From JACRAO01 sp964490895 (GTDB lineage Bacteria > Bdellovibrionota > UBA1018): a DNA stretch of 13,132 nt. Position numbers and translations under genes: made by a program. Of this stretch, positions 7,510 to 13,132 are shown one piece after another. The stretch is from assembly GCA_964490895.1 (NCBI GenBank), contig CAZBEI010000048.1, positions 1 to 13,132 on the forward strand, read 5' to 3'. The number at the start of each line of letters is the position of its first letter. Position 1 is the first letter of the stretch. The notes under the pieces were generated by a model, which made no database searches, was not told where the DNA came from, and worked only from the letters and a program-made list of their open reading frames with translations.

Positions 7510-8448
7510 TCACGATTTTTTTTTAAGAGCAACACTCACTCTAAAGTGCCCTCGGAAAAGAAAAACATAATATCCCAAGAGCAGTAAAACTCCCACTGCT
7601 AGAGTAGGAAGGATTGCATTGATACCCATGAGAGACATCATTCCGCCAAGCATAGAGGCAGGCATGGCGCCCATCATGGAAGCCATAAGCGCCATGCTGC
7701 TAATCATAATTGGATTGTCATGTTCTGGCTCGCCGGTATGTTCGTCTAACATTCCAGCTAACCAACCAGAGACCATGCCGCCTAAACCTGCTCCGCTCAT
7801 GGCGTACATCATTGCACCCAGCATTTCAGCATTCCAAAGACCACTTCGCATCAAAACTGCCATATAAACAGTTAGTATTGAAAACACACACCCCGCAAGT
7901 CCAAGAATAATTGCAAGTCTGTTTTTCATTCGCATGGGTTGCAGATTTGTGCTCAAGCGCTTCCCGTGGCTATCGACTCTCCAGCCACAGAAGTCAATGG
8001 GTTGAATACGCTTAATTTTGACTGAGAAACGATTTGCTATCACTAAAAGACAAAGAGTTGCAAATAATGCAATGAGCCAGAGAAAGTCCCAGCGCAGAAT
8101 AAAAATAAAACCAACCACTGCCGTACCCATGAGAGGGAAAGCCAGATTGACTGCGAGACTACCCATAGAAGATAAAACCCCCATGTCTAAAGTTGAGCAG
8201 GTGTCTTCCTCCATGACCGCGCCCAGGTAGCCCCCAATTTTTCCGCCTAACAAAGCTGAAAAAGCGCCATACAAAAAAAGTTGGATCATGAGCATGTCCT
8301 TAGTATTGTCCTTAAAATAAATCCCAGTCACCCAGATGAGGGCAAGCAGGCAAAAGGCAAAACTAAAAAAAACTTTAAAAATAATTCGCTTGGTAGCTTT
8401 ATCACTTTGTTTTTCGCTTTGGCTTTCAGTGATGGGTTTTTTTTCCAT
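7510..8448 (-). CDS. Methionine-rich, internally duplicated polytopic membrane protein, candidate copper-handling protein
   Basis: A 312-residue inner-membrane protein of a family I do not recognise. It has about eight membrane segments in two similar halves (about 20-138 and 176-298). Each half starts with a basic residue and a long hydrophobic helix, then a Gly-rich helix (GGKIGGYLGAV versus GLGGMVSGWLAGM), an acidic turn (MEEDT versus LDEHT), a Ser/Met-Gly helix, and a last hydrophobic helix. The second half has 17 Met between residues 200 and 274 (for example MISSMALMASMMGAM), with H237 and H243 in the acidic turn. A central cytoplasmic-like linker (141-175) holds C154. It is transcribed away from a CsoR-like regulator and a Cu(+)-ATPase operon, with a shared 76-bp promoter region. 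GAGGAT lies a few bases before the ATG. Thioether-rich helices suit Cu(+), but transport or sensing is inferred. Confidence 0.7.
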   Translation of the reverse strand: MEKKPITESQSEKQSDKATKRIIFKVFFSFAFCLLALIWVTGIYFKDNTKDMLMIQLFLYGAFSALLGGKIGGYLGAVMEEDTCSTLDMGVLSSMGSLAVNLAFPLMGTAVVGFIFILRWDFLWLIALFATLCLLVIANRFSVKIKRIQPIDFCGWRVDSHGKRLSTNLQPMRMKNRLAIILGLAGCVFSILTVYMAVLMRSGLWNAEMLGAMMYAMSGAGLGGMVSGWLAGMLDEHTGEPEHDNPIMISSMALMASMMGAMPASMLGGMMSLMGINAILPTLAVGVLLLLGYYVFLFRGHFRVSVALKKKS

Positions 8449-8465
8449 AGGATCCTCGATTTAGG

Positions 8466-8508
8466 GCTTGATAGGGGTACCCCCTTATGGTACCGTGCCT
8501 ATTCAAGC
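8466..8508. promoter_or_regulatory. Divergent operator/promoter dyad between the Met-rich membrane gene and csoR-like operon
   Basis: The left arm GCTTGATAGGGGTACC (8466-8481) is matched on the other strand by GCTTGAATAGGCACGGTACC (8489-8508), giving an imperfect inverted repeat with a 7-base centre (8482-8488). Inside it, GGGGTACCCCC (8474-8484), flanked by AT-rich bases, has the G-tract/C-tract character of CsoR/RcnR-family operators. TTGATA (8468-8473) and its mirror TTGAAT could be -35 boxes for the two directions; no good -10 is visible. The position in the 76-bp gap suggests joint control of both units. Confidence 0.5.
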
Positions 8509-8524
8509 ATTGAAAGGGGAAAAT

Positions 8525-8818
8525 ATGCCAAGACCGTCTAAAAAAGAAGTAATTCCATCCCACGAAGATCAAATCGTGCATTTAAAACGGATTGAGGGGC
8601 AGATCCGCGGGGCTATTGAGATGATTCAAGAAAGGCGCTATTGCCTAGAAATTGTGTCTTTGTGCAAAGGCGTTCGAGCGGGAGTGTCTTCTGTAGAAGA
8701 AAATATTTTGATGAAATATATCGACACTTGTTTCAGTGACACCCTTTATAGCGGCGACAAAGAAGAAAGAACAGAAAAATTAAATGAACTGAGACTTCTT
8801 TTTAAAAAGTGCCGATAG
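8525..8818 (+). CDS. csoR-like: CsoR/RcnR-family transcriptional repressor with altered ligand set
   Basis: A 97-residue all-helical DUF156 repressor. HLKRIEGQIRGAIEMIQE (19-36) is the DNA-binding signature of the family. In copper-sensing CsoR the ligands are Cys, His and Cys at fixed spacing. Aligning by eye with the B. subtilis protein, C40 (RRYC) and C69 (DTCF) are kept at the correct 29-residue spacing. The His four residues before the second Cys is Tyr (Y65). Two extra Cys, C47 and C96, are present. CstR, the persulfide sensor of the same family, also lacks that His. The effector could therefore be copper or a sulfur species. AAGGGG precedes the ATG at good distance. The frame extends back to TTG at 8468, but that would absorb the operator. 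It is first in an operon with a ferredoxin 18 bp later. Confidence 0.88.
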   Translation: MPRPSKKEVIPSHEDQIVHLKRIEGQIRGAIEMIQERRYCLEIVSLCKGVRAGVSSVEENILMKYIDTCFSDTLYSGDKEERTEKLNELRLLFKKCR

Positions 8819-8836
8819 AGTTTAAGAAAGTAAGGT

Positions 8837-9136
8837 ATGAATTCAGAAACGTTTTTTAAAGTTACATTTGCAAAGAGTAGGGAACAGGTGAGTGTTGCAC
8901 ATGGAACTTCGATTTTGAATGCAGGGCGCTTAAGTCATGAGATGAAGATAGAGTGTTGCGGATTGACTCCGCCCTGTGGTCGTTGCAGGGTCACAGTCAT
9001 CGAAGGTGAGCACAATCTATCAAAGATCACCCCACTTGAAGCTGAGACTGCTGAGATTTTTGGGTATTTGCCCTTTGAACGAGTTGCTTGTCTGGCGAGG
9101 GTCATGGGAGACGTTCTCGTAGAAATCAGGGAGTGA
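8837..9136 (+). CDS. Small plant-type [2Fe-2S] ferredoxin
   Basis: A 99-residue soluble electron-transfer protein. C41-x5-C47-x2-C50 and C85 give the complete ligand set of a plant/adrenodoxin-fold [2Fe-2S] cluster. C-G-x-C-R-V-T-V-I-E-G after the loop, and the closing G-D-V-L-V-E-I strand, fit the beta-grasp fold. An extra Cys (C40) sits just before the first ligand. AAGAAAG precedes the ATG. It lies between the repressor and the membrane genes of the island, a position that ties it to metal export or to a redox step there. Its partner reductase is not in the window. Role inferred from position only. Confidence 0.85.
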   Translation: MNSETFFKVTFAKSREQVSVAHGTSILNAGRLSHEMKIECCGLTPPCGRCRVTVIEGEHNLSKITPLEAETAEIFGYLPFERVACLARVMGDVLVEIRE

Positions 9137-9177
9137 GAGTAATTAATGATCGTATTTAAAACTTAAGAGGAGAATTT

Positions 9178-9450
9178 ATGTCAGTCCCCAATCGTGTAGG
9201 ATTTAGTTTTTGGAGTTTTGCAGGTGGAGTAGCCACAGGAGTAGTGATTGCTAAGTATTGGCCAACCCTTTGGGGGATGGCCAAACCCTACGCCCGCTCT
9301 GCAGTTGCCAAAGGCGCAAAAGCATTTGAAGGTGGAAAAGAGTTGGTAAAAAACAAAGCTGAGCGATTCTCAGATGTCATCGAAGAGATTAAGGAAGAAG
9401 AAGAACAGCGAAAAACAGGTGGAAAGCCAAGCAAAGGAACTCCCGCCTAA
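9178..9450 (+). CDS. Small single-helix membrane protein with charged C-terminus (DUF5132/YtxH-like)
   Basis: A 90-residue protein with one Gly-rich membrane helix (about 8-27, FWSFAGGVATGVVIAKYW), then a basic amphipathic segment (36-64) and a highly acidic stretch (VIEEIKEEEEQ, 67-77) ending in a Gly/Lys/Pro-rich tail. The shape recalls DUF5132 or YtxH-type proteins, and small proteins of the former kind occur beside HMA_2 proteins and P1B ATPases. I cannot confirm membership by eye. The ribosome site AAGAGGAGAA before the ATG is the strongest in the operon, so it may be made in excess of its neighbours. Its TAA is immediately followed by the ATG of the next gene, so the two are probably translationally coupled. 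It could be an assembly or scaffolding factor for the ATPase complex. Confidence 0.7.
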   Translation: MSVPNRVGFSFWSFAGGVATGVVIAKYWPTLWGMAKPYARSAVAKGAKAFEGGKELVKNKAERFSDVIEEIKEEEEQRKTGGKPSKGTPA

Positions 9451-9999
9451 ATGCGCTACTTGTTTAAAGGAAATCTCCTTGAGAGAACTGCTGAGAGCTT
9501 ACTCACTCTTCGTGCCAGTAACGAAATCCTGATCCGTTACCGGGTGCCTGGGCGCTTTAAGCTTTTAGTTCCACCTCTACTTTATGCTGCAAATGCTTCT
9601 TATCGATTAAAAAATGAGATAGGGGAACTTTCTGGGATAACTCTATTTGATATTGATGAACAGTTGGGAACCCTCACAGTTCACTATGACGAAAACACTC
9701 ACAGTGAAAAGAAATTATTCTTAATCTTAGATGGACTTTTAACTCCGATGCTTGCCAAATCTTCTGACAAAGAATTTGGCGCACTGATGGCAAAACAAAG
9801 AAAAATGAAATTAAAAAATGCGCTTTTTAATGTTGGAGTTGTAGTGACCACTGTCTATATTGTTTATATCCACTCAAAACTTCTGATTTTTTGGATTCTA
9901 AGTCCCTTGTCTCATTGGGCACCTCTTTTGGCCGTGATCTTTCTCATTTGGGCTCACCGTCAACCCGTGAGAAGGGGGTTAGGAATGAGTGCAACTTAA
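9451..9999 (+). CDS. HMA_2-like domain membrane protein lacking metal-binding cysteines
   Basis: A 182-residue protein. Residues about 27-98 match the HMA_2 pattern: IRYRVPGRFKLLVPPLL, a helix, ELSGITLFDIDEQLGTLTVHYDE, then a final helix ending in LDGLL. This is the ferredoxin-like fold of heavy-metal-associated domains, but with G-R-F where the C-x-x-C loop would be, and the protein contains no Cys at all. Two hydrophobic helices follow (about 124-143 and 144-168), then a basic tail. Such proteins are found next to P1B ATPases in several phyla. It abuts the upstream gene (TAAATG), and its last codons overlap the GTG start of the ATPase by 11 bp. Without thiols it probably docks to another HMA-fold partner or carries out regulation rather than binding Cu(+). 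That is inference. Confidence 0.72.
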   Translation: MRYLFKGNLLERTAESLLTLRASNEILIRYRVPGRFKLLVPPLLYAANASYRLKNEIGELSGITLFDIDEQLGTLTVHYDENTHSEKKLFLILDGLLTPMLAKSSDKEFGALMAKQRKMKLKNALFNVGVVVTTVYIVYIHSKLLIFWILSPLSHWAPLLAVIFLIWAHRQPVRRGLGMSAT

Positions 10000-12526
10000 A
10001 ATGGAAATTGAGATTCTTCATAGATTTGATGACAAGCTTTGGGCCTATCTTCCCGAACTCGAAGGTAACTTTGAGTTTGCCTGCTATCTTACCCAAAACT
10101 TTAAGGTCAAAGATTTCATTAGAAGCTATAAGATCCGTGTTTCAGAAGGGGTTCTCTCGCTTCACTGGCAAGAGATTTCTTTGTCCGAAGTTTTAATTCT
10201 CTTGCAAGAGCTCTCTCAGAATTTTTTAGATGAGCAGGAAAAGCTGAAATACGATCAAGCTTCAGAAATACTTTTTCAGGAATTAAGTTTTGCACTATCT
10301 ACTCCAGGATTTGTGCAAGACACCATCCCGGGAGGTGCACAGGTGGGGGTCCTGGGAATGACCTGCAGTTCTTGTGCCTCAAGAATCGAAAAAATCTTAA
10401 AAAAAGTTCCTGGCATCGAAAATGCAACTGTGAATTTTTCCTCAAAGATTGCAAGTGTCGAAGGAAATGCTACTTTTGCCGAAATTTATCAAGCCATTGA
10501 AAATGCAGGTTACCAGCCTGTTAAAAAAATGCCCAACCCAGAAATAACTGTTCCTCAATCCGAAAAACCGCGCTCTCTTTCTGAAGAAATGAGAGAGCGA
10601 GAACTTACGGAGTTAAAATCTCTCAAGCGAGATACGGTGATTGCAGCGTTGCTCACTCTCCCAAGCGTGATGATCAGTATGTTTATGCTCAGTTTTGCTG
10701 GTGGACCGCTTGTGCAATGGGCACTCACTACGCCCGTGATGTTTTGGTCAGGGGCTCGATTTTTTAAAAGCGCGTGGCGACTACTCAAACATCGAAGTGC
10801 CAATATGGACACTCTCGTTGCTCTTGGCACTGGGGCAGCCTACGGGTACAGTGTTTTTGCGGTGCTTACGGGGCAAATGGATCTTTACTTCGAAGTAGCG
10901 GCCATTATCATCACCCTTCTTTTACTTGGAAAGTATTTAGAAGAACGAGCCAAAGTACACACCTCAGATTCGATCCGAAAACTCATGCAATTGCAGCCAA
11001 AAATAGCCCATGTTTTAAGAGACGGAAAAGAAGTAGAAGTAGAATCATCAAGCCTTGTACCGGGAGATTTGATCGTTGTTAAACCAGGAGAATCTATCCC
11101 CGTAGACGGCACTGTTATTGAGGGATCTTCTACATTAGATGAGTCCATGATTACAGGCGAAAGCATGCAGGTCAAAAAATCCAAAGGAGATAGCGTGATT
11201 GGAGCTACCGTCAATGGACGCGGAATGATTGTGTTTCGAGCTGAGAAAGTGGGAAGCGACACTGTTTTAGCGCGGATTATCGCACTTGTCGAAAACGCCC
11301 AAGCCTCAAAAGCCCCCATCCAGAGAATTGCGGATGCCGTTTCTGGACGATTTGTTCCAGCTGTGCTGGGCATTTCCGTATTGACTTTTATAGGCTGGCT
11401 ACTTGCTGGCGCTAGTTTTGTAGCGGCCATGGCCCCTGCCATTGCAGTGCTTGTGATTGCATGTCCGTGTTCTTTGGGACTGGCAACACCAACAGGAATT
11501 ATGGCTGGCACAGGTCGAGCTGCTGAGGAAGGCATTTTAATTAAAAATGCAGAGGCTTTAGAAAAAGCTCACGAAATCAATGTTTTGATTTTTGATAAAA
11601 CCGGTACTTTGACGCAAGGTAAACCCAAAGTCACTGAGTTTATAAACAAGTCTTCTTTATCTGACGAAGATTTTATTCAGCTCGCAGCTTCTACTGAGCG
11701 CTATTCTGAGCACCCCCTAGGAGAAGCCGTCATTCGTTACGCTGAAGAAAGAAAAATTCCTTTACTCGATGCAAGCGGTTTTGAGTCCATTACGGGCCAA
11801 GGAGTAAAGGCGAAAGTCAAATCTTATACTGTGACAGTGGGAAGTCTCGAGATGGTACAAAGCTCTCAAGAATCCAAGACGCCCTTTCTCACGGCTGCAA
11901 AAGTGATTCGAGATAGAGGAGAGACTACTATATTTACCTCAATCAATGGGAAGGTAGCTGGAGTGATGGGAATCGCAGATTCTCTAAAACCCACATCAAA
12001 AGCTGCCATTGAGAAGCTTAAGCAAATGAAAATTAGGCTCGTTATGGCAACTGGAGACAATCTCGAAACAGCTCAAGCCATTGGAGCCCAATTGGGTATA
12101 ACAGAAATTGCTGCTGGGATGTCTCCCGAAGGAAAAGTAAAATTGATTGAAAGGTTAAAGAGAGAAAATCTTCATGTAGGAATGGTGGGAGATGGCATTA
12201 ACGACGCTCCAGCGCTTGCTGCTTCTGACGTGGGATTTGCAATTGGCACCGGGACAGATATTGCGATGGAGTCCGCTCAAGTGACTCTCATGAAAGGAGA
12301 TATTGCCAAGGTTGCAACGGCAATTGACCTTTCGAAAGCGACAATGAGAATTATAAAGCAAAATCTATTTTGGGCTTTTTTTTATAATACCTTAGCAATC
12401 CCCGTTGCCGCACTGGGACTTCTTTCTCCAATGATCGCAGCAGGAGCCATGGCTACAAGCTCCGTATCTGTTGTGTTGAATTCTTTAAGGATGAAAAAAT
12501 ATAAAATACAGAGGCAAGAACCATGA
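9989..12526 (+). CDS. copA: P1B-1-type Cu(+)-translocating ATPase (CopA-like)
   Basis: An 845-residue copper exporter of the inner membrane that pumps Cu(+) out of the cytoplasm using ATP. Residues 1 to about 75 form a degenerate HMA_2-like module without Cys. Residues 117-178 are a canonical HMA domain with G-M-T-C126-S-S-C129. Eight membrane helices follow, with actuator T389-G-E-S, transport motif C492-P-C494 (CPCSLGLATP), phosphorylation D536-K-T-G-T, H575-P, ATGD (687-690) and GDGINDAPA (734-742). Late helices carry Y799-N800 and M821-x-x-S-S825. The CPC + YN + MxxSS set defines the P1B-1 (Cu+) class. GTG at 9989 is best served by the upstream AAGGGGG; ATG at 10001 is an alternative losing four residues. 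Its TGA overlaps the next start as ATGA. It appears complete and intact. The operon and divergent operator suggest metal-induced expression. Confidence 0.95.
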   Translation: MQLKMEIEILHRFDDKLWAYLPELEGNFEFACYLTQNFKVKDFIRSYKIRVSEGVLSLHWQEISLSEVLILLQELSQNFLDEQEKLKYDQASEILFQELSFALSTPGFVQDTIPGGAQVGVLGMTCSSCASRIEKILKKVPGIENATVNFSSKIASVEGNATFAEIYQAIENAGYQPVKKMPNPEITVPQSEKPRSLSEEMRERELTELKSLKRDTVIAALLTLPSVMISMFMLSFAGGPLVQWALTTPVMFWSGARFFKSAWRLLKHRSANMDTLVALGTGAAYGYSVFAVLTGQMDLYFEVAAIIITLLLLGKYLEERAKVHTSDSIRKLMQLQPKIAHVLRDGKEVEVESSSLVPGDLIVVKPGESIPVDGTVIEGSSTLDESMITGESMQVKKSKGDSVIGATVNGRGMIVFRAEKVGSDTVLARIIALVENAQASKAPIQRIADAVSGRFVPAVLGISVLTFIGWLLAGASFVAAMAPAIAVLVIACPCSLGLATPTGIMAGTGRAAEEGILIKNAEALEKAHEINVLIFDKTGTLTQGKPKVTEFINKSSLSDEDFIQLAASTERYSEHPLGEAVIRYAEERKIPLLDASGFESITGQGVKAKVKSYTVTVGSLEMVQSSQESKTPFLTAAKVIRDRGETTIFTSINGKVAGVMGIADSLKPTSKAAIEKLKQMKIRLVMATGDNLETAQAIGAQLGITEIAAGMSPEGKVKLIERLKRENLHVGMVGDGINDAPALAASDVGFAIGTGTDIAMESAQVTLMKGDIAKVATAIDLSKATMRIIKQNLFWAFFYNTLAIPVAALGLLSPMIAAGAMATSSVSVVLNSLRMKKYKIQRQEP

Positions 12527-13132
12527 CTCAAAACGCAGTCACATTAGAACAGGAAGTTAAATTATCAGACCGACTGGAGGTGGCTACAAATCAAACTGGA
12601 TTTTTACACTCCCTACAAAAACAACTCGATCTCACACAAGAAGAGTTCGAAGAGTTGAAAGACCAAGTATTTATTCAATTTCAAAGTTTTGTCAAAGACC
12701 ATCCTGAGATTAAAGGAGAAGCCCTACGTAGTGCTTTTGCCCAAGAACTGATCTGCGCTTCAGCACGTAAGTCCGCTATTGTTGGAGCTGCAACATCAAT
12801 CCCGATTACTCTCCCTTTTGTTGGAGCACTTCTCCCTTTCATGTTGAGGCTTGGTATTTTATTTTCTTTTACAGCTAGAGTTCAGCTAGAACTCATTTTC
12901 TCGCTTGCTGCTCTTTATGATTACCCATGGAAAGGAAAAGAACTCAGTTCTATCGGGTTTGTTTTAATTGGGCTCAGTGACTATGAGGATGTAAAAAGCT
13001 ATGCTGCTAAAATGGGGGTCAAACTCACCGTTAAGAAATTTGTAGGAAAACTCGCTGGCCTTATCACTCTTGAGCTTGCTTCATCGGTTTCCTCTGCAAT
13101 GATGACATCCATGATGGGAAATAGTATCGCGC
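12523..13132 (+). CDS. EcsC-like membrane-associated protein, 3' end outside window
   Basis: The frame is open to the window edge, giving 203 residues. ATG at 12523 overlaps the ATPase stop (ATGA), with GAGG at 12511-12514, so it is a translationally coupled last or further operon gene. The first 70 residues are acidic and helical. Residues about 86-130 are hydrophobic (SAIVGAATSIPITLPFVGALLPFMLRLGILFSFTARVQLELIFSLAALYDYP). This has the helix, Pro-turn, helix, then Q-x-E-L-I-x-x-L-A-x-x-Y-x-Y layout that I associate with EcsC-family proteins. The visible end is Ser/Met-rich (MMTSMMGNS). EcsC function is poorly known. The assignment is tentative, and a DUF697-type protein is an alternative. 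Confidence 0.6.
   Translation, partial: MTQNAVTLEQEVKLSDRLEVATNQTGFLHSLQKQLDLTQEEFEELKDQVFIQFQSFVKDHPEIKGEALRSAFAQELICASARKSAIVGAATSIPITLPFVGALLPFMLRLGILFSFTARVQLELIFSLAALYDYPWKGKELSSIGFVLIGLSDYEDVKSYAAKMGVKLTVKKFVGKLAGLITLELASSVSSAMMTSMMGNSIA

Noticed and set aside
7326..7587. Two short opposing frames, one reading SPDRFWVAPGVDLQVHVCSC on the minus strand
   Set aside because: They cross the IS remnant edge and the end of the Met-rich gene, have no ribosome site, and overlap each other. The wording may reflect a dispersed repeat rather than a gene.
8468..8524. Upstream extension of the CsoR-like frame from TTG
   Set aside because: It would translate the operator region; ATG 8525 has a good ribosome site and starts just before the conserved helix.
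10885..11535. 216-codon open frame on the minus strand
   Set aside because: It lies wholly inside copA and has low-complexity Ser/Thr/Pro composition typical of an antisense shadow.
9989..12526. Zn/Cd/Pb (ZntA) or Cu(2+) (CopB) ATPase instead of CopA
   Set aside because: CPC with YN and MxxSS fits P1B-1 (Cu+); CopB has CPH, and ZntA types have a late-helix Asp/Lys set not seen here.

Overview
The window looks like the chromosome of an AT-rich Gram-negative bacterium. It has outer-membrane-type and lipoprotein genes and purine-rich Shine-Dalgarno sites. A Bdellovibrio-like (Bdellovibrionota) origin is my best guess, because a lipoprotein with a C-terminal SUMF1/FGE-like domain and a GH113-like lipoprotein beside a CslA-like glycosyltransferase are typical there. 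This is a judgement by eye, not a database result.

Layout. (1) 1-332: the 3' end of an IS630-family transposase and the presumed right end of its element, abutting the stop codon of the next gene. (2) 330-7050: five tightly packed genes on alternating strands. They are a CslA/BcsA-like family 2 glycosyltransferase (-), a SUMF1-type lipoprotein (+), an outer-membrane beta-barrel candidate (-), a multi-pass GT-C-type glycosyltransferase (+) and a GH113-like lipoprotein glycoside hydrolase (-). The theme is cell-surface or envelope polysaccharide; a beta-mannan-type polymer is a reasonable but unproven guess. (3) 7051-7509: a gene-free stretch holding an apparently internally deleted insertion sequence (about 7149-7404, with a 53-codon transposase N-terminal stub), then a locally GC-rich patch with hairpin potential. 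(4) 7510-13132: a metal-handling island. A methionine-rich, internally duplicated membrane protein (-) faces a five-gene operon plus a sixth gene cut by the window end (+): a CsoR-family repressor, a small [2Fe-2S] ferredoxin, a small one-helix membrane protein, an HMA_2-like membrane protein, a complete P1B-1 Cu(+)-ATPase (CopA-like) and an EcsC-like protein.

How the island may work. The 76-bp gap between the two divergent transcription units holds a large imperfect dyad around a G-tract/C-tract core, a plausible operator for the CsoR-like regulator. The ATPase has every catalytic and transport motif of a Cu(+) exporter, so copper export is the anchor function. The surrounding parts are unusual: the repressor has Tyr where copper-sensing CsoR has its ligand His, a ferredoxin is embedded in the operon, two HMA_2-like folds lack metal-binding Cys (one a separate protein, one at the N-terminus of the ATPase), and the divergent protein has 17 Met in about 75 residues. 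I consider this the most interesting part of the window. The combination may be a little-studied copper- or sulfur-linked membrane system, but that is inference.

I saw no tRNA, rRNA or CRISPR array.
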